A DNA stretch of 64,000 nucleotides from Antitrichia curtipendula (taxonomy: Eukaryota; Streptophyta; Bryopsida; Hypnales; Leucodontaceae), in assembly GCA_951230915.1 (NCBI GenBank), contig OX579633.1, positions 4,402,001 through 4,466,000 on the forward strand, written 5' to 3'. A program made the position numbers and the translations under genes. The notes under the pieces are model-generated. The model had not been told where the DNA came from and searched no databases. It was given only the letters and a program-made list of their open reading frames with translations. Shown here piece by piece: positions 1 to 11,465 of the stretch (position 1 is its first letter; each line of letters starts with the position of its first letter).

Positions 1-716
1 ATGTAGAAATGGAAGTGATTTCTTGTGGTGAAAAATTGCCATCCCATGTGTGTGGTTTCAGGCTATTGAGCAAGTGACATGGTTCACAATTATGTGTGAA
101 TTTGGTGAGGTCTGCAAAATGGCATTGAAATGTCAAAAAATAGCAAAAAAACACATATGAGGTTGAACCTCTTTCTACTAAAATGCTTCTCAATCACTCA
201 TAGCTTCTTGGATTGATGTGAAATTTTAGCTACATAAAACTAGACTAGTATACACAACTTTTCCAAAATAATTTATTGAAAACAGACATTGCATGAAGAA
301 GAAACAAACCGCCAAAGTTCACTATAATCCAAAAATGTCTGGATTTTGAACTTTGAATTGCTCCCAAACACTCAAAATAGCTTGGATTGACATGAAAATT
401 TTATCACACTAACTAGACTGTAAGGAAAACATAATCCAACAAATTTTATTGAAAAATAACATTATATGAAGGAGATGCAAGCCCCCGAAGTTGCAGCCGT
501 CAAATGCAGTTTGGTGAACTCAAATTGAGTCTGAATTTCGATTGGCTTTCAAGAAATCAGTACATCTTGGATTGATCTGAAAATTTTATCACACAAATTA
601 GAAGAGCGAGTGCAACTTTCTCAACAAGTTTTGTTGAATTCAGACATCGGATGCAAAAGTTACAGCAGTTTGAAATGTACTTGAAACGATGTGAGGAAAC
701 CCTGGGGCATTTAGGG
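1..716 (+). mobile_element. Family I TTAA-type element, 3' part (copy I1)
   Basis: Non-coding repeat related to 7639-14125 (interrupted copy I2) and to the reverse complement of 47000-48628 (copy I3). Shared landmarks are the segment with aggttgaacctc near 160, the 'cttggattga' segments near 210, 380 and 570, and the segment with cgccaaagttca near 310. The left end is cut by the window edge, and the right end fades near a gggcatttaggg motif at about 705. Importantly, positions 110-145 give the uninterrupted form of the site into which the CACTA element inserted in copy I2. No ORF of substance. Confidence 0.75.
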
Positions 717-1041
717 TCTGCAATAAGTTTTGATTTACAATGGGGAGTGAATGGAATGGAAATGCACAGTGGATCATTCTTAAACTCACTAGCTCCATTC
801 AAAGGCATGTTCTGATTCATCATAGTTGCACCTATGAGCATTAATAGGGACTTAGGCACCTCTGACTTTGAAAAATCATATCTCATTCATTTCAGTTCAG
901 AAAATTAAAATTAAAATTTCCATTGTTGTATTCCTCATTTTTCTTTCTTCCAAAAATATGTAAAAAGTCTTTAGGTCCACCCATTTCTGCACAGGAATCT
1001 TTTTTCCCCTTAGATGAGCACTTTTGAGCCTTCTACCTTAA

Positions 1042-1447
1042 CCCATTAAGGACCGTGGTTGATTTGGGGGGTGGGCAATCCTTTTGTATGGTCAATTGGG
1101 AGCAATTTTAAAACTTTTGAATGCAAGTGCCTACCGGAGATCTAACCGTACAGATGGAAGTGTTGCGCATGATATAGGATTTAGCATTGAAATTTTTGGT
1201 GAAGGTGCGTTGTAAAGCAGGAATTTTTAGCAAATCTTGATGTAATTTCAGCCCCTATTGTCTTGGTTTTTTCAACCCTTTGACCACATACCATCTTAGA
1301 TTGGCCTAGTTATTATCCTAAACTCTTCACTTCCCAATTCCCTAGACCCATCCCCTTTGCCACGTCATCAAATTCATTGACATGCTCTCTCTACAAACCA
1401 AAAAGGACCCAAATTGACCACAAAATGGTTGACTGGTCCTTAATGGG
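1042..1447. mobile_element. 406-bp MITE with TTAA flanks (family J)
   Basis: The element begins CCCATTAAGGACC and ends GGTCCTTAATGGG, perfect inverted termini, and is flanked by TTAA at 1038-1041 and 1448-1451. It has no coding capacity. The design matches the larger TTAA-flanked families in this window, but the termini read CCCATTAAGG rather than CCCCTAAAGG. Inferred to be a non-autonomous DNA transposon with a TTAA target duplication. No second copy was noticed in the window. Confidence 0.8.
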
Positions 1448-2855
1448 TTAATGTAGGAATGCTTCAGGACTTTTAGACAGCACCACAACAGAGAATTTTT
1501 TGTCATGATTTATGAGGATGGTGTCTACCTCTGGTTGCAATAATCACTCAAAGACTTCTCATGGAGAAAATTCTACTTACCATGTTGTCTAATAATTCCT
1601 AAATAGTCTCACATTACTGAATTTTTGGAAAACTCATTAAAGAAGGGGCCATCAGGCATGGCAGCTGCTACCTGTGCCTCAACAGACTCACATAGGTGAA
1701 AAAAATGAGTTTTTGAAGATGAATGTGTAGTGTTGGTACATTGCAGGAAGTTCCATAGAATTTTGTTCCATAAGGTAGAAGGCTTGAGAATAGTTCGGGC
1801 ATTAAGAACCGCCCACCTGTAAAATGTATACAATTTGCACATGCTGTTTTTTCATAGCCTTCACTAATGTACAAACAGTGTATATTTCAGGGGTGGACGA
1901 TTTTGGAACCCTATGCTAGTTCAACTTCAAATGATCGACCTTGATCTGCTAGTGTTGGTACATTGCAGGAAGTTCCATAGAATTTTGTTCCATGGCATTT
2001 TTGAACGTATCTTGATAACCAGTTGAGGATGACCCTCTGTTCCAAACGAAATTAGGACTGTTAGATCTTGGATATGTATACAACTATTTGATAGCGTGGG
2101 AGAGGATTTCATTTGGTGTTTTGGCTTTAAATGCCCCCCTCCTTAGCAATTGTCATGCTCCATGTGGTGACGAAAGGGATAGGAGAGTTTTGAGACTTTC
2201 AATATTTTTACAATTATTTGAAGGCTTGCTCTTTCACCCAAAGGTCATATGTTGTAAACTTGAGATGGATTTGTTGATTGACAAGGAGTTGCTAGAACTC
2301 TGACACCATTTTAAACTGGACTGGCATTTGCAACTTTTTTTCACTTTGATTGACATACATGTGGGTTGCTGACTCGCATTCCTTCACATCTACAAAGAAC
2401 GTGTACCTCCGATGAAAGTTGTGTTGACACTATTGTTGCAAGATTTAACTAAGTATACAACTCATAAGTATGCAATTCACGCCCTCGGGCGCCTGTCTTT
2501 TGTTTCTTTTTTCACTCATTCCCGCCTTCAGGTGCCCCCCCTCCTCCCTCCTTTCTTCTTGGCTCCTTTCATCTCAGTCTTTGGGTGGGTTCTTTCTTCC
2601 CCCCCCCCCCCCCCCCCCCCCCTCCTTCGTGTGTGTTTCCGCCTTGGGGTGCCTCAACTTGTTCTCTCTCCTTTCATTGCCTTTGGGTGTGTAATGCCTT
2701 CAAGTGTTTTATCTCAGTAAAACTCTATCCTAGAATGGGTTTCATCCTTAAAAACTAAGTTTGCAACATTGACTGCTTTAAAGCATTTCACAATATTTGG
2801 TGTGAAATGGCACTACATATGTTGGTTGTTTTAAGGCATATATTGTGGGTCCTAG
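1448..2855. other. Unassigned AT-rich stretch with a 44-bp direct repeat and a poly-C run
   Basis: No gene recognised. An almost exact 44-bp direct repeat lies at 1728-1771 and 1950-1993 (both contain cattgcaggaagttcc). An uninterrupted run of 24 C lies at 2599-2622 inside a pyrimidine-rich tract (about 2500-2700). ORFs across this tract are proline/leucine/phenylalanine low-complexity translations and are not believed. Confidence 0.6.
2599..2622. repeat. Poly-C (poly-G) homopolymer, 24 nt
   Basis: Twenty-four consecutive C residues in a CT-rich surround. Such a run can form i-motif or G-quadruplex structures and is prone to length error in assembly. Confidence 0.95.
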
Positions 2856-2857
2856 TA

Positions 2858-3267
2858 AGGTAGTGTGCTCTAAAAGCACCCATCTTCTTGAAATTTCCCC
2901 TATTTTTAGGTGAAGAATGGAGATGGGGTGATCCTTAAATGGACTAGTTTGGCAATTGAATGCATTGAGGAATTTTTTTTTTTCTATTGCAAGAGCCAAT
3001 CATTGTCTTTGATTTCTGCACAGCTCTTTACAAGTTGCAAGTGGACAGATTTGGGAAGACCTATGGTCACAAATAGGTGCCTATGCCCTGAATCTTTGAA
3101 AATTCATAAGTAATTCAAAAATGCTTGGAAAAATACAAAACCACTTGTGTTAGGTACCACATCTATTTTTCTTTCCCTGAAAAATGATCTAAAAATATTT
3201 TCGTCCATGAAAGCCTGTGAAAAAGGCGGACCAGTCCTTAAATGGTCGCTTTAAGAGCATACTACCT
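2858..3267 (+). mobile_element. 410-bp MITE with TA flanks (family K, copy K2)
   Basis: Begins AGGTAGTGTGCTCTAAAAGC and ends with GCTTTAAGAGCATACTACCT, imperfect inverted termini of about 20 bp, with TA on both sides (2856-2857 and 3268-3269). The interior (for example cacaaataggtgcctatg near 3070) recurs in K3 (58366-58940) and inverted in K1 (4956-5364). Non-coding. Termini and TA duplication resemble Tc1/mariner-class MITEs in target choice, but the end sequence is not the usual CTCCCTC. Confidence 0.85.
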
Positions 3268-3738
3268 TAACTATGTATTTTCAAAATTCTGATGTGATAC
3301 TTTTGTACACCATGGTAGCTGCAAAGTAGCTTATGGGCTCCTTGAGCCGAATGATTGTTGGGCCATATCTTTTGTTCAGCAACTCCAGTTGAACAACCCC
3401 AGCTCATACACTGCTGGGTGTAACTGAGCTCTTCACTTGAAGTACACATGTTTTGCCGTACTTTGGGCATTTATTTACCAATTATACTCAGACCCCAGTT
3501 ACTCACTAGCACTCATATTTCACAGTATTGGTAAAATGGAACCCTCCCTATTTGCAATTGCACATGCCCTGTATATCCTAAAAATCTTTAACTCTGTCAG
3601 GTTGTGCTTGTTTTTAACATAACATTCAGTAGCAGTCAGACTGCCTTCCCGCGAATAGAATGATGGGCAATATTTCACATCATTTCATCCAAAGGATAAA
3701 ATGATGTGGATTATTTTGCACTATTTTGCACTTGTTAA

Positions 3739-4683
3739 CCCCTAAAGGTTTTTGACTATGTTTTCACAAAAAACGCTCCCAAACTGCCATTTCTAGTACA
3801 AGTACCAAATTTTGGACAAAAAAACATTTTTGGACACATGTAACCGTAGGATCTTGTAGTAAACTAGTTTGAGAAGATGTGGAAAAAATTTCAGAAATTT
3901 CCACCGTGTAGATTGCAAGATATTAGCATTTGAAGTGACAAAACCCCTTTTTTTGTCCCTGCGAAAAACCGGGCAGCTGCACTTCACATGGTCACATTTG
4001 TATGAAAAAATGTCCAAATGGTGGTAACTCTTTGGATTTATTCTTCAAAGCAAGTTAGCTACATGCTTGAAAAATTTCAGATCATTTGGAATTGTACAAC
4101 ATATAGGAAAAAAATAGTAAGTAGATAGAAGTAGAAAATGATTCAAAACACTAAATTGTTAAGGATTTAATTATGGAATTGAAAAATGCCAATCCAAACG
4201 ATTGTAATGTTGTAATAAACAATCTACACCTTGTGTTTATATTTTTTTCCAAAAATATTGAAAATTGAGTTAAATAAAGGACTTCAAAGTTTATTTTAGA
4301 GTAGAGATTCCATAACTACCCGCAAACTACCCACAACTAAAATTCCTCATAACTTTCATCTCATAAATCAAAGTGGAATGATTCAAAGCTTTCCTTGTGC
4401 ACATAAATCTAGAGAACCAATTTCAAATTTTTATTTCTCTAGAAAATGATTTTTAAAGAAGTTTTTTTTGCTGCCCGGGCTGCCCACCGAACAATGAAAA
4501 CTACATATCATACCATAACTTTTTAACCATGTGGTCAAAAGTTATGAAAATTGTTGGGCCCTAAAGCTACTCCTCGGGCACATCTTGTGTGAAAATTTCA
4601 AAGAAAAAAAATAAAAATTCCATTCGTGGTGAGCTGCCCAAAAACGCTATGTTGTCAAAAAATGGTGTTTGGTCCTTTAGGGG
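3739..4683 (+). mobile_element. Family A TTAA-type element (A1), 945 bp
   Basis: Begins CCCCTAAAGG and ends CCTTTAGGGG, directly flanked by TTAA (3735-3738 and 4684-4687). The interior carries family hallmarks: 'actgccatttctagtac' near the left end, a gggcagctgcacttcaca block near 3970, and the phrase 'cataactttttaaccatgtgg' near 4520. No ORF beyond short chance frames. At least nine other copies or derivatives occur in the window in both orientations. Interpreted as a non-autonomous cut-and-paste element using TTAA targets. Confidence 0.85.
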
Positions 4684-4761
4684 TTAAGTAGTTACAAGAA
4701 CAATAATCAAAATATGTCAGATATCAATTAGGTGCTTGGGTTAGTTACAAGGTTGGAACTA

Positions 4762-4919
4762 AGGTAAACCATCTCATTGCGGTCAGAATTTGAGTAGGCC
4801 CCATTGTGGTCAAAATATTAATGGTGGTGTACACATGAGAACTCAAATGTACAACACCATTAACATTTTGACCACAATGGGGCCTACTCAAATTCTGACC
4901 GCAATAGGATGGTTTACTT
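4762..4919. mobile_element. 158-bp hairpin (foldback) MITE with TA flanks (family L)
   Basis: Almost the whole element is one inverted repeat: the left arm beginning AGGTAAACCATC pairs with the right arm ending GATGGTTTACTT, through ggtcagaatttgagtaggcc near 4790 and its complement near 4890. The arms are about 65 nt and the loop about 25 nt. TA is present on both sides (4760-4761, 4920-4921). A transcript would fold into a long stem. A decayed relative may lie at about 7145-7205. Confidence 0.8.
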
Positions 4920-4955
4920 TAAACATTGCAAATTAATCATTTTCAAATGAAACTA

Positions 4956-5364
4956 AGGTAGTCTGCTCTTAAAGCGACCATTTAAGAACTGATCGCCTAT
5001 TTCAGGGAAGCTAAACTCCTTAAACCAATTTTTAGTAAATTTTCATAGGAAGAATGGTGGAATTGGCATCTAACCCAAGTCGATTCATATTTTTCAGACA
5101 TTTGTAGAATAAGTTAGGAATTTTCAAAGATTACTGTTGTAGACATCTATTTGTGACTATAGGTCTCTCAAAATTTGTTCCCTTGCAACTTGTAAAGAGA
5201 TGTGGGGAAACCAAGGAGATTGATTGGCTCTTGCAATAAATAACTCTTTGTCCTCGATCCACTCAATGGCTAAAGAGGTTCATTTAAGGATCACCTCATG
5301 TCCATTCCAGAGCTTATTATAGGAGTAGTTTGAAGAAGATGGGCGCTTTTAGAGCAGACTACCT
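4956..5364 (-). mobile_element. 409-bp MITE with TA flanks (family K, copy K1)
   Basis: Inverted termini AGGTAGTCTGCTCTTAAAGC and GCGCTTTTAGAGCAGACTACCT, TA at 4954-4955 and 5365-5366. The interior is the reverse complement of K2 at 2858-3267 (atttgtgactataggtc near 5150). It sits 36 bp from the hairpin MITE L, so two TA-target insertions lie nearly side by side. Confidence 0.85.
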
Positions 5365-5479
5365 TACAAACAAAATAACAATATTGAACATAATGGTAAT
5401 CAAATTTCTAAGATCAACAATCTCAAAGCTTGGATTACCTCACATTGGATTGAAGGCTATTCATGCTTTGTGTTTATTA

Positions 5480-6186
5480 GTGAGAAGATAATCTCTTTAT
5501 ATCCATATAGGGTGGTAGGAGATAGAAGAACCCATGTGGGATACGTAAATTATAATTCTTTTAATTTATTTTTAAAACCCGAAGTTTATTCTAAGAAAAC
5601 AGGGAACAAATGGCGGAAAGCTAAAGTCAAAGCCCTGGAGAGGACAAAATTAGAATTTGTAATTTCTTAACCGCTCATAGTTAAGTCCAAAGTAGGAATT
5701 GTGTTTGAAGTCCAATTTCATACTTCATTTAGGCATAGTATAATTTAAAAAATTTGAACACTTTGAACTAAAAGAAGTTGTGAGATTACTTCAAGTTTCA
5801 TCTCCAAAAATCCGTTTGGAATTTTGAGCCTCCAATCAAAAGTTATAGACAAATTTCAAAAGAGGTTGGAAGAGACACTTTCTTTGACATTTTCTAGCAT
5901 CCTCTTTGAAATTAGTTTATAAGTTTTGATTGGAGGATCAAAATTCCAAACTGATTTTTGAAGATGAAACTTAACATAATTTCACACAAAAAAATTAGTT
6001 AAAAATTAGTTAAAAATTTAATTAAACTATGCCTAAATGAAGTCTGAAATTGTACTTCAAACACAATTCCTACTTTGGACATAACTATGAGCATTTGAAA
6101 AACTACAAATTCTAATTTTCATATCCCACATTGGTTGTTCTATCTCCTACCACCCCATGTGGATATAAAGAGATTCTCTTCTCACT
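5480..6186. repeat. 0.7-kb palindromic repeat (family N, copy N1)
   Basis: A long inverted repeat centred near 5885. The left arm contains ggtggtaggagatagaa (5510-5530), gctcatagttaagtccaaagt (about 5675) and catttaggcatag (about 5727). The right arm contains their complements near 6150, 6075 and 6030. It is a diverged relative of the near-identical palindromes N2 (16452-17300) and N3 (34628-35215). The single 66-residue frame at 5470-5670 crosses the arm and is not thought to be a gene. Confidence 0.8.
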
Positions 6187-7634
6187 CCAAAAACCCAAAT
6201 AAGATATTGATGCCAATGGTTAGATTGCATTGGAATATTACTCAATGGTTTCTTTGGATTTTTGACAATTCATCTTTCTTTACAATTATTTGTTGATTTG
6301 TAAGGTTGATTTTAGAATTAGAAATAAAAATGGAGCACACCATAAATGTATTGCCATTATCTCGGTACTGAAGCTTACATTAATGGTGTGGATGAATTCT
6401 CTAGGTGACAACTCGATAAAAGAAAGGCAGTCTCTCCCAATCAATGAACGGGGAGTACCGTCGTTTAGTTACGACCTAGCTGGTAGAATTTGAGAATTGC
6501 CAAATTGAATTCAAAAGTTAGGAAAAAAACCGACCAATTAAGAGGAAAAAAGAAATAATATTCTTTATTTCTATAGGCTTAGCCGGGAGTATACTCTAGA
6601 CAACCGGTTAGTCCAAGAGAATGTAGGATATTAGCCGGTTAAGCTAAAAAAACTCCCCAGACTGTGCTCCCAATGCTACTAAATGTTATGAATCCGAGCA
6701 ACCTCAATTTCAAGTTATGAGCATGTAAGCAAAGACATTACAAAAAATATGAGGCCTCAACAAGGCCGTGAGTGCTGATTTTCGGGACCCGCGGGTGATA
6801 TTACGGAAAAAAAAAAAAAAAAAAAAAAATCTTTTTTTTTTTGAAAAAAAATAACTTTTTTTTTTTTTTTTTTCCCCCCGAAAAAAAAATTAAAAAGTGA
6901 CGTCACGCTGACGTGGCGCTGACGTCAGCGCTGGCGTGGAACTTCGACCACGTCAGAATTTCAGTTTCTGAATTTTTTTTTTTTGAAAAAAACTCCGTTG
7001 TATCACTACAGGGTCCAGGCTTAACGGCCTTCCGGAGGCCTCATATTTTTTGTAATGAATTTGTGACTTTTGCAAAAGGGTCGTGCAAGTGCAAGTGTAT
7101 GCAATAAAAATCCTATGAGGACATTCAAGTTTTGAAATATACACCACTAACACAATTTAGCCCACAATGGACTTACTCCCATTTAGTCTCAAATGGAGTT
7201 ATTTACCTTATACCAGGTGATTGCACCCTCTTGCTTTGATATATCTTTTGTTGCAATCATTAGGGCATGTATTTGTGGTACACAAACAACAACAGGTGGG
7301 AGAGTTGATCCACATGAGAAAAAAAGTATTAAGGAAAACTACAAGATAATTGAACTAGAATAACAATTTGAATATTGCAAAATTTATTCCCGTTACTTTG
7401 AATCAATGTTGCGTGAATGTAATCTAATTCATGCAAATCATTTGGATGAAATTTAGTAGAATATTGATAAATTTAGATGAAATTTGGATGAAATTTGAAT
7501 GACAATCACATTGTTTGAAATAGAAAGAAATTGTATAAACCAACTTACATTGATTTTAGCTAAAATACTGTGAACGATCATACTAGTGCACCTTGCAAAT
7601 TATTATATTTACAAATTTATGTGAATTGGAATTA
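6187..7634. other. Unassigned stretch with A/T homopolymers and a GC-rich palindromic island
   Basis: No gene recognised. Poly-A and poly-T runs of 11-25 nt occur at about 6809-6895. These are followed at 6896-6960 by a short GC-rich island containing repeated gacgt cores (tgacgtca at 6898-6905) and a perfect 16-bp palindrome GCGCTGACGTCAGCGC at 6916-6931. The area could be part of an old retroelement terminal region, but no LTR pair was found. Confidence 0.5.
6916..6931. promoter_or_regulatory. 16-bp GC palindrome with ACGT core
   Basis: GCGCTGACGTCAGCGC is its own reverse complement and sits beside further tgacgt/acgtgg motifs (6898-6960). ACGT-core motifs bind plant bZIP factors; that this site is functional is inference only. 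No gene start is recognised downstream. Confidence 0.35.
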
Positions 7635-8164
7635 TTAATTCCTCCAAGCCCAAGGCCTCTTAGGGTTTAAAGCATTATTGTTTTTGAAGTGTTATTGTCC
7701 AAAATGCCACTAAAGTATAGAAATCTCAACTATACAATCTTATAGTGTACATATTGTAGATAATGTGAATAAAATTTGGAGTCACTTGGCTACATAGATG
7801 GCAAGATTATAATTTCTTAGTGTTGAAAAAGGAAATTGAAATTTTCCTAGCAACACATTTGGAGGTGAAATTTGATTTCTAAACCTATTCAAATGAAAAT
7901 CTTTAAACTATAAAGTGATTCAAAACTAGCATACAAATACATTGGTGGAAAATAAAATCTTTCAATTGACTCATTGTATCCGCAAAATGGCTTTGCACTG
8001 GAAGAAAAAGCGGTCTTTCACAACCGACTCAAATGCAACTACGTGTCCTATTCAACTACTCTGCGACTATATCCCTCTGTATTTGCATCAAATTTGACGA
8101 CTATACTGTTATAGTCGCTAAATAGTCGTAGAATGAAAAGTAGGGTTACGGAAGTATAACTGAG

Positions 8165-8930
8165 AATTTATTGTGAGGTATTCTACATCCGATATTCATC
8201 ATAGTTGCTGGTGTGGACAACTGTACGCTAGGGTTCGGCTAAAAATTAATTCGAATTCAACTAAAGGACTAGAATGCAACTGGAAAGAACAACCGACATG
8301 CAACTAGAGAATGACTCTCATGCAACTATAAATTGACTCTCATGCAACTATACAGTGACTTGTATGCAACTAGAGAAGTGACTGTGAGATTTTCTACATC
8401 CGACATTCATCATAGTTGCTGATGTGGACACGTGTACGCTAGGATTGGACTATAAACTGATTGGATTTCAACTAAAGAAGGACTAGAATGCAACTAGAAA
8501 GAACAACCACCATGCAACTACAAAATGACTCGCATGTAACTATACAGTGACTCGTATGCAACTAGAGAAGTGACTGTGAGGTTTTCTACATCCGACATTC
8601 ATCATAGTTGCTGATGTGGACACGTGTACGCTAGGATTGGACTATAAACTGATTGGATTTCAACTAAAGAAGGACTAGAATGCAACTAGAAAGAACAACC
8701 ACCATGCAACTTCAAAATGACTCGCATGCAACTAGAATTTGACTCTCATGCAACTATAGAGTGACTTGTATGCAACTAGAGAACAACTAGCATGCAACCA
8801 TAGAACAATTGACATCCTTCTACAGAACAACTAGCATGCAGGTACAGAACAACTGCTATGCAATTACTAAATAACTAGCATGCAACTAAAGAACAGCTGG
8901 AATGCAACTAGAAAACAATTAGAGTTTGTT
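8165..8930. repeat. Left subterminal array of CACTA P1
   Basis: A block of about 186-214 bp is present three times (starting near 8165, 8386 and 8572), each containing acattcatcatagttgctg (or a close variant) and gtgtacgctagg. Between and after these the short motif atgcaacta recurs every 20-25 bp up to about 8930. In characterised CACTA elements subterminal repeats bind the TNPA-type protein; that role here is inferred from position. Confidence 0.8.
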
Positions 8931-9121
8931 TAGAAAATGAATATTTTCCATGAATGCTCTTAATATCTTGCAGATGCCAAGAGATTGTCCTCTACAGATA
9001 ACTCTATAGCTCCAAACAGAGACGGGACAATAGGTAGAGGAGGCACATTCTCTGGAGCAGCGAGACCAAAAGTTTGAACAGTGGTGTTAACGAATACATT
9101 TGATGTGTCTACAAATTATTG

Positions 9122-9747
9122 TCAAGCACGAGGTTGCTTGTGTAATACTACTTTCCAATCTTCTTTTCTAAGCACATCAGATGCAAAGAACACTTGGGTT
9201 GCTTGGCTTGAAAAAATAAAATGATCAAGCATCTTCCGCATTTTGTGACGAAAGTTCACTACAAGGAAACCATCATTATCCCTAATGTATGTTGGATTTC
9301 CTCGATTGTCTGATTTTTCACCCATTCACACCGCAATAGTATCACGGGATTGCTAAGACATCCATAATCTAGTTTGAATATATCTTTCAATACTCCGACG
9401 TAATGCACTGACACGTCTCGAAGATCAGAAGCTGGAATTTCGAATACAGATGCAACACTGCAATCATATGTTTGCAATTGGTTAGAAGAGTTATCGTCAA
9501 CCCTGAAGTGATTTCCAAAAGCTCTCATACGAGAATATCAAAGTGTCTTTTGCGATGGTCTGTTGGATAATAACATCCTATCTTTGTCCTCCGGAGTGTG
9601 AGCATCAGCACTACTATTGCAGAAAGCCGTTCTTATCCACGCATCAAGTGGCGCTGTGCTTGGATCAATTTCACGTTCTTCCTTCCACTTCCTGCACACA
9701 TAAGATAGAAGTTCAAAATCATAAATGTAAAGATTTCCTAATAGCAA
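9122..9747 (-). pseudogene. TNP2-type transposase fragment with DUF4216-like region
   Basis: Read leftward from about 9747 the frame gives a segment with KDRMLLSNRPSQKTL, then an in-frame TGA (9538-9540), then RMRAFGNHFRVDDNSSNQ and VSVHYVGVLKDIFKLDYG. Near 9300-9320 the frame shifts and continues as DNDGFLVVNFRHK, SSQATQVFFASD and WKVVLHKQPRA. The order YYGVL..LDYG, C.WV, DGF..VNF, ASQ..QVF, W.VVL is that of the DUF4216 domain, commonly found C-terminal to the TNP2 transposase of plant CACTA elements (recognised from memory). Only about 200 codons remain and the TNP2 catalytic part was not found. A dead remnant. Confidence 0.8.
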
Positions 9748-9813
9748 ATATTATAGATGGTCAATTCCATCCACCTACCTCAGACATTAATTTTGAAGTG
9801 ACGATACTTGCAT

Positions 9814-9910
9814 TTTAGTTGCATGTTAGTTGCAGTTCCGTTGCATTTTAGTTGCATTTTAGTTGCATGGCAGTTGCTTTTCAGTTGCTTTTCAAATGCA
9901 TGGTAGTCAG
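9814..9910. repeat. Short tgcatttagttgca-type repeat cluster in CACTA P1
   Basis: About eight spaced copies of agttgca or ttgcattttagttgc within 100 bp, the same core as in the subterminal arrays but in inverse orientation to the left array. Confidence 0.7.
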
Positions 9911-10289
9911 TAGTTTGCTATTCACACTAATTTCATATCAATATATTGCAACCTATCCCTGTTTTATTAAATGGATTCTACAAGTGGAAGAAGAAGCTAG
10001 TACAACTTACTTGACAAGTGGCTCCAAAATAGCAACATTATTCAGCACATAATTATGCGCTGCATCCCGCAATGCATGAGACATTACAATTATCTGCAAT
10101 CAAACCTCTCTAATTGTACACTTTGTAATTGCACATTCAATATACAATAAATTCTAAGAATCTTTGAAGAGATTGAGAGTTTTATATAGAATTAATAGGA
10201 ATTCCTAGTCTCATCCCTCCATCCATCCAAAGTGGGTTGCAACTCTCATCTCTCTCATCCATCCATCTTGCTAGGGTTCTGCAAGTAGA

Positions 10290-10414
10290 GGATTCTGTGA
10301 GCAAAGCGGAGGGTTCTACAAGCGGAGCGGAGGGTTCTACAAGCGGAGCGGAGGGTTCTGCGAGCGGAGCGGAGGGTTCTGTGCGAGAGGAGGGTTCTGC
10401 GAGCAGAGCGGAGT
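10290..10414. repeat. 21-bp minisatellite (gagcggagggttct unit)
   Basis: Five to six imperfect tandem copies of a ~21-bp unit containing gcggagcggagggttct. Both strands stay open across it, giving repeat peptides (SGAEGST type on plus, APLVEPS type on minus), which is expected of a repeat whose length is a multiple of three. No gene is claimed. Confidence 0.85.
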
Positions 10415-10632
10415 TCACAAGGAGCAGAAGCTTACGGTGGAGGTGTTTCTCTGCGAGACTTTTTGGCTTCCTTAGGCTTCAAATGGAAATGTTTTCAGGG
10501 TCATCAGAATGGTACGCATTTGTAAGCCTTTGTGCCTTTATATTTGTTAGGGTTTCGGGTTATTACATGAAACTATTTATCAGGGAATAAACTAACTCTA
10601 CAAGGACGCCTAAACCCTAAAGTGGCTGATGA

Positions 10633-10865
10633 ATGACTTCTAAGAGTAGTGTAGAAATGACAAATGCATCTATTGATTTAGGAATTAAATCATTTTTGGT
10701 GAAGTACTTTGGTGATAGATGTAATCCTAAGCAAGAACTTATGGAACTAATGTTTTGTGTGAAATTGGCTATGCCATTTACAATTAATGATAATGGTTTT
10801 CAAGTTTGTAGAGTTTGTGAGATTTTGAACTATTCAAGCCAATTTGCAAACAACATAGAACAATA
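10633..10865 (+). pseudogene. Coding-like segment inside CACTA P1, 77 codons, unknown
   Basis: An ATG-started frame with the stretch FLVKYFGDRCNPKQ and a CxxC pair in FQVCRVCEIL, which would suit the first half of a zinc finger, but no H/C partner is visible. A related DNA segment lies at about 22905-23070 next to the second CACTA copy (shared: 'tctattg', 'aagtac.ttggtgatag', 'atcct'), where the frame is not preserved. It may be an exon of a CACTA accessory gene or a captured fragment. Function unknown. Confidence 0.45.
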
Positions 10866-11199
10866 GTTTTCTTTATGCATTCTTTTGTGCTGGCGATAGA
10901 AAGAGTTCTTGAAGAGTTGAATGAAGTAGTAATTGTTCATTGAACCATTATCTTGACTTCTTAGGTAGGTGAATGAGAATTGCTTGGCACGGGTTCTATT
11001 GACTATGAGAAAATGGAGAGGGAATTGCGTCGAGATGCTAGAGTGGTGGAGTGAGCAGTACAAGTACAACCTATGAAAGCAACATCAAAGGAACTGTAAG
11101 GGCCTCACTAAAATTAGGAGATTGTCTTTAGTCTTCCAATGATATTTAAGATTAGGTGGTTGCAATAGTTTTGTTTCCTAGTATTTCAGTAGTTTTTGT

Positions 11200-11345
11200 A
11201 AGAAGTTGCTGTAGCATTATAGAGGTAATTGAAGTTGCAAACTAGTTGCCATGTAGTTGCTATGTAGTTGCAAGCTACTTGCCAATTAGTTGCCATATAG
11301 TTGCAAACTAGTTGGCATGCAGTTGCTACTTACCATGTAGTTGCA
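11200..11345. repeat. agttgc/tagttgcaaac repeat cluster in CACTA P1
   Basis: About ten copies of the tagttgc core within 145 bp, continuous in style with the right subterminal array at 12365-13290. Confidence 0.75.
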
Positions 11346-11465
11346 AAATGGACACAACATAGCATAGTATCCAAAGTAATGTCAAAAATCTTCATGACTG
11401 TATTATGTGGCTCCAAAAATAGATGATTGTTTTTATATCCTTTTTCTTTAAAGCTATAATGTTGG

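Noticed and set aside
2412..2720. 102-codon frame rich in proline and leucine
   Set aside because: Runs through the poly-C tract and CT-rich low-complexity DNA.
6600..7120. Possible LTR retrotransposon terminal region
   Set aside because: No paired repeat, primer-binding site or polyprotein found anywhere in the window.
10237..10590. 117-codon plus-strand frame and its 78-codon antisense partner
   Set aside because: Both are kept open by the 21-bp minisatellite; no domain or codon evidence.
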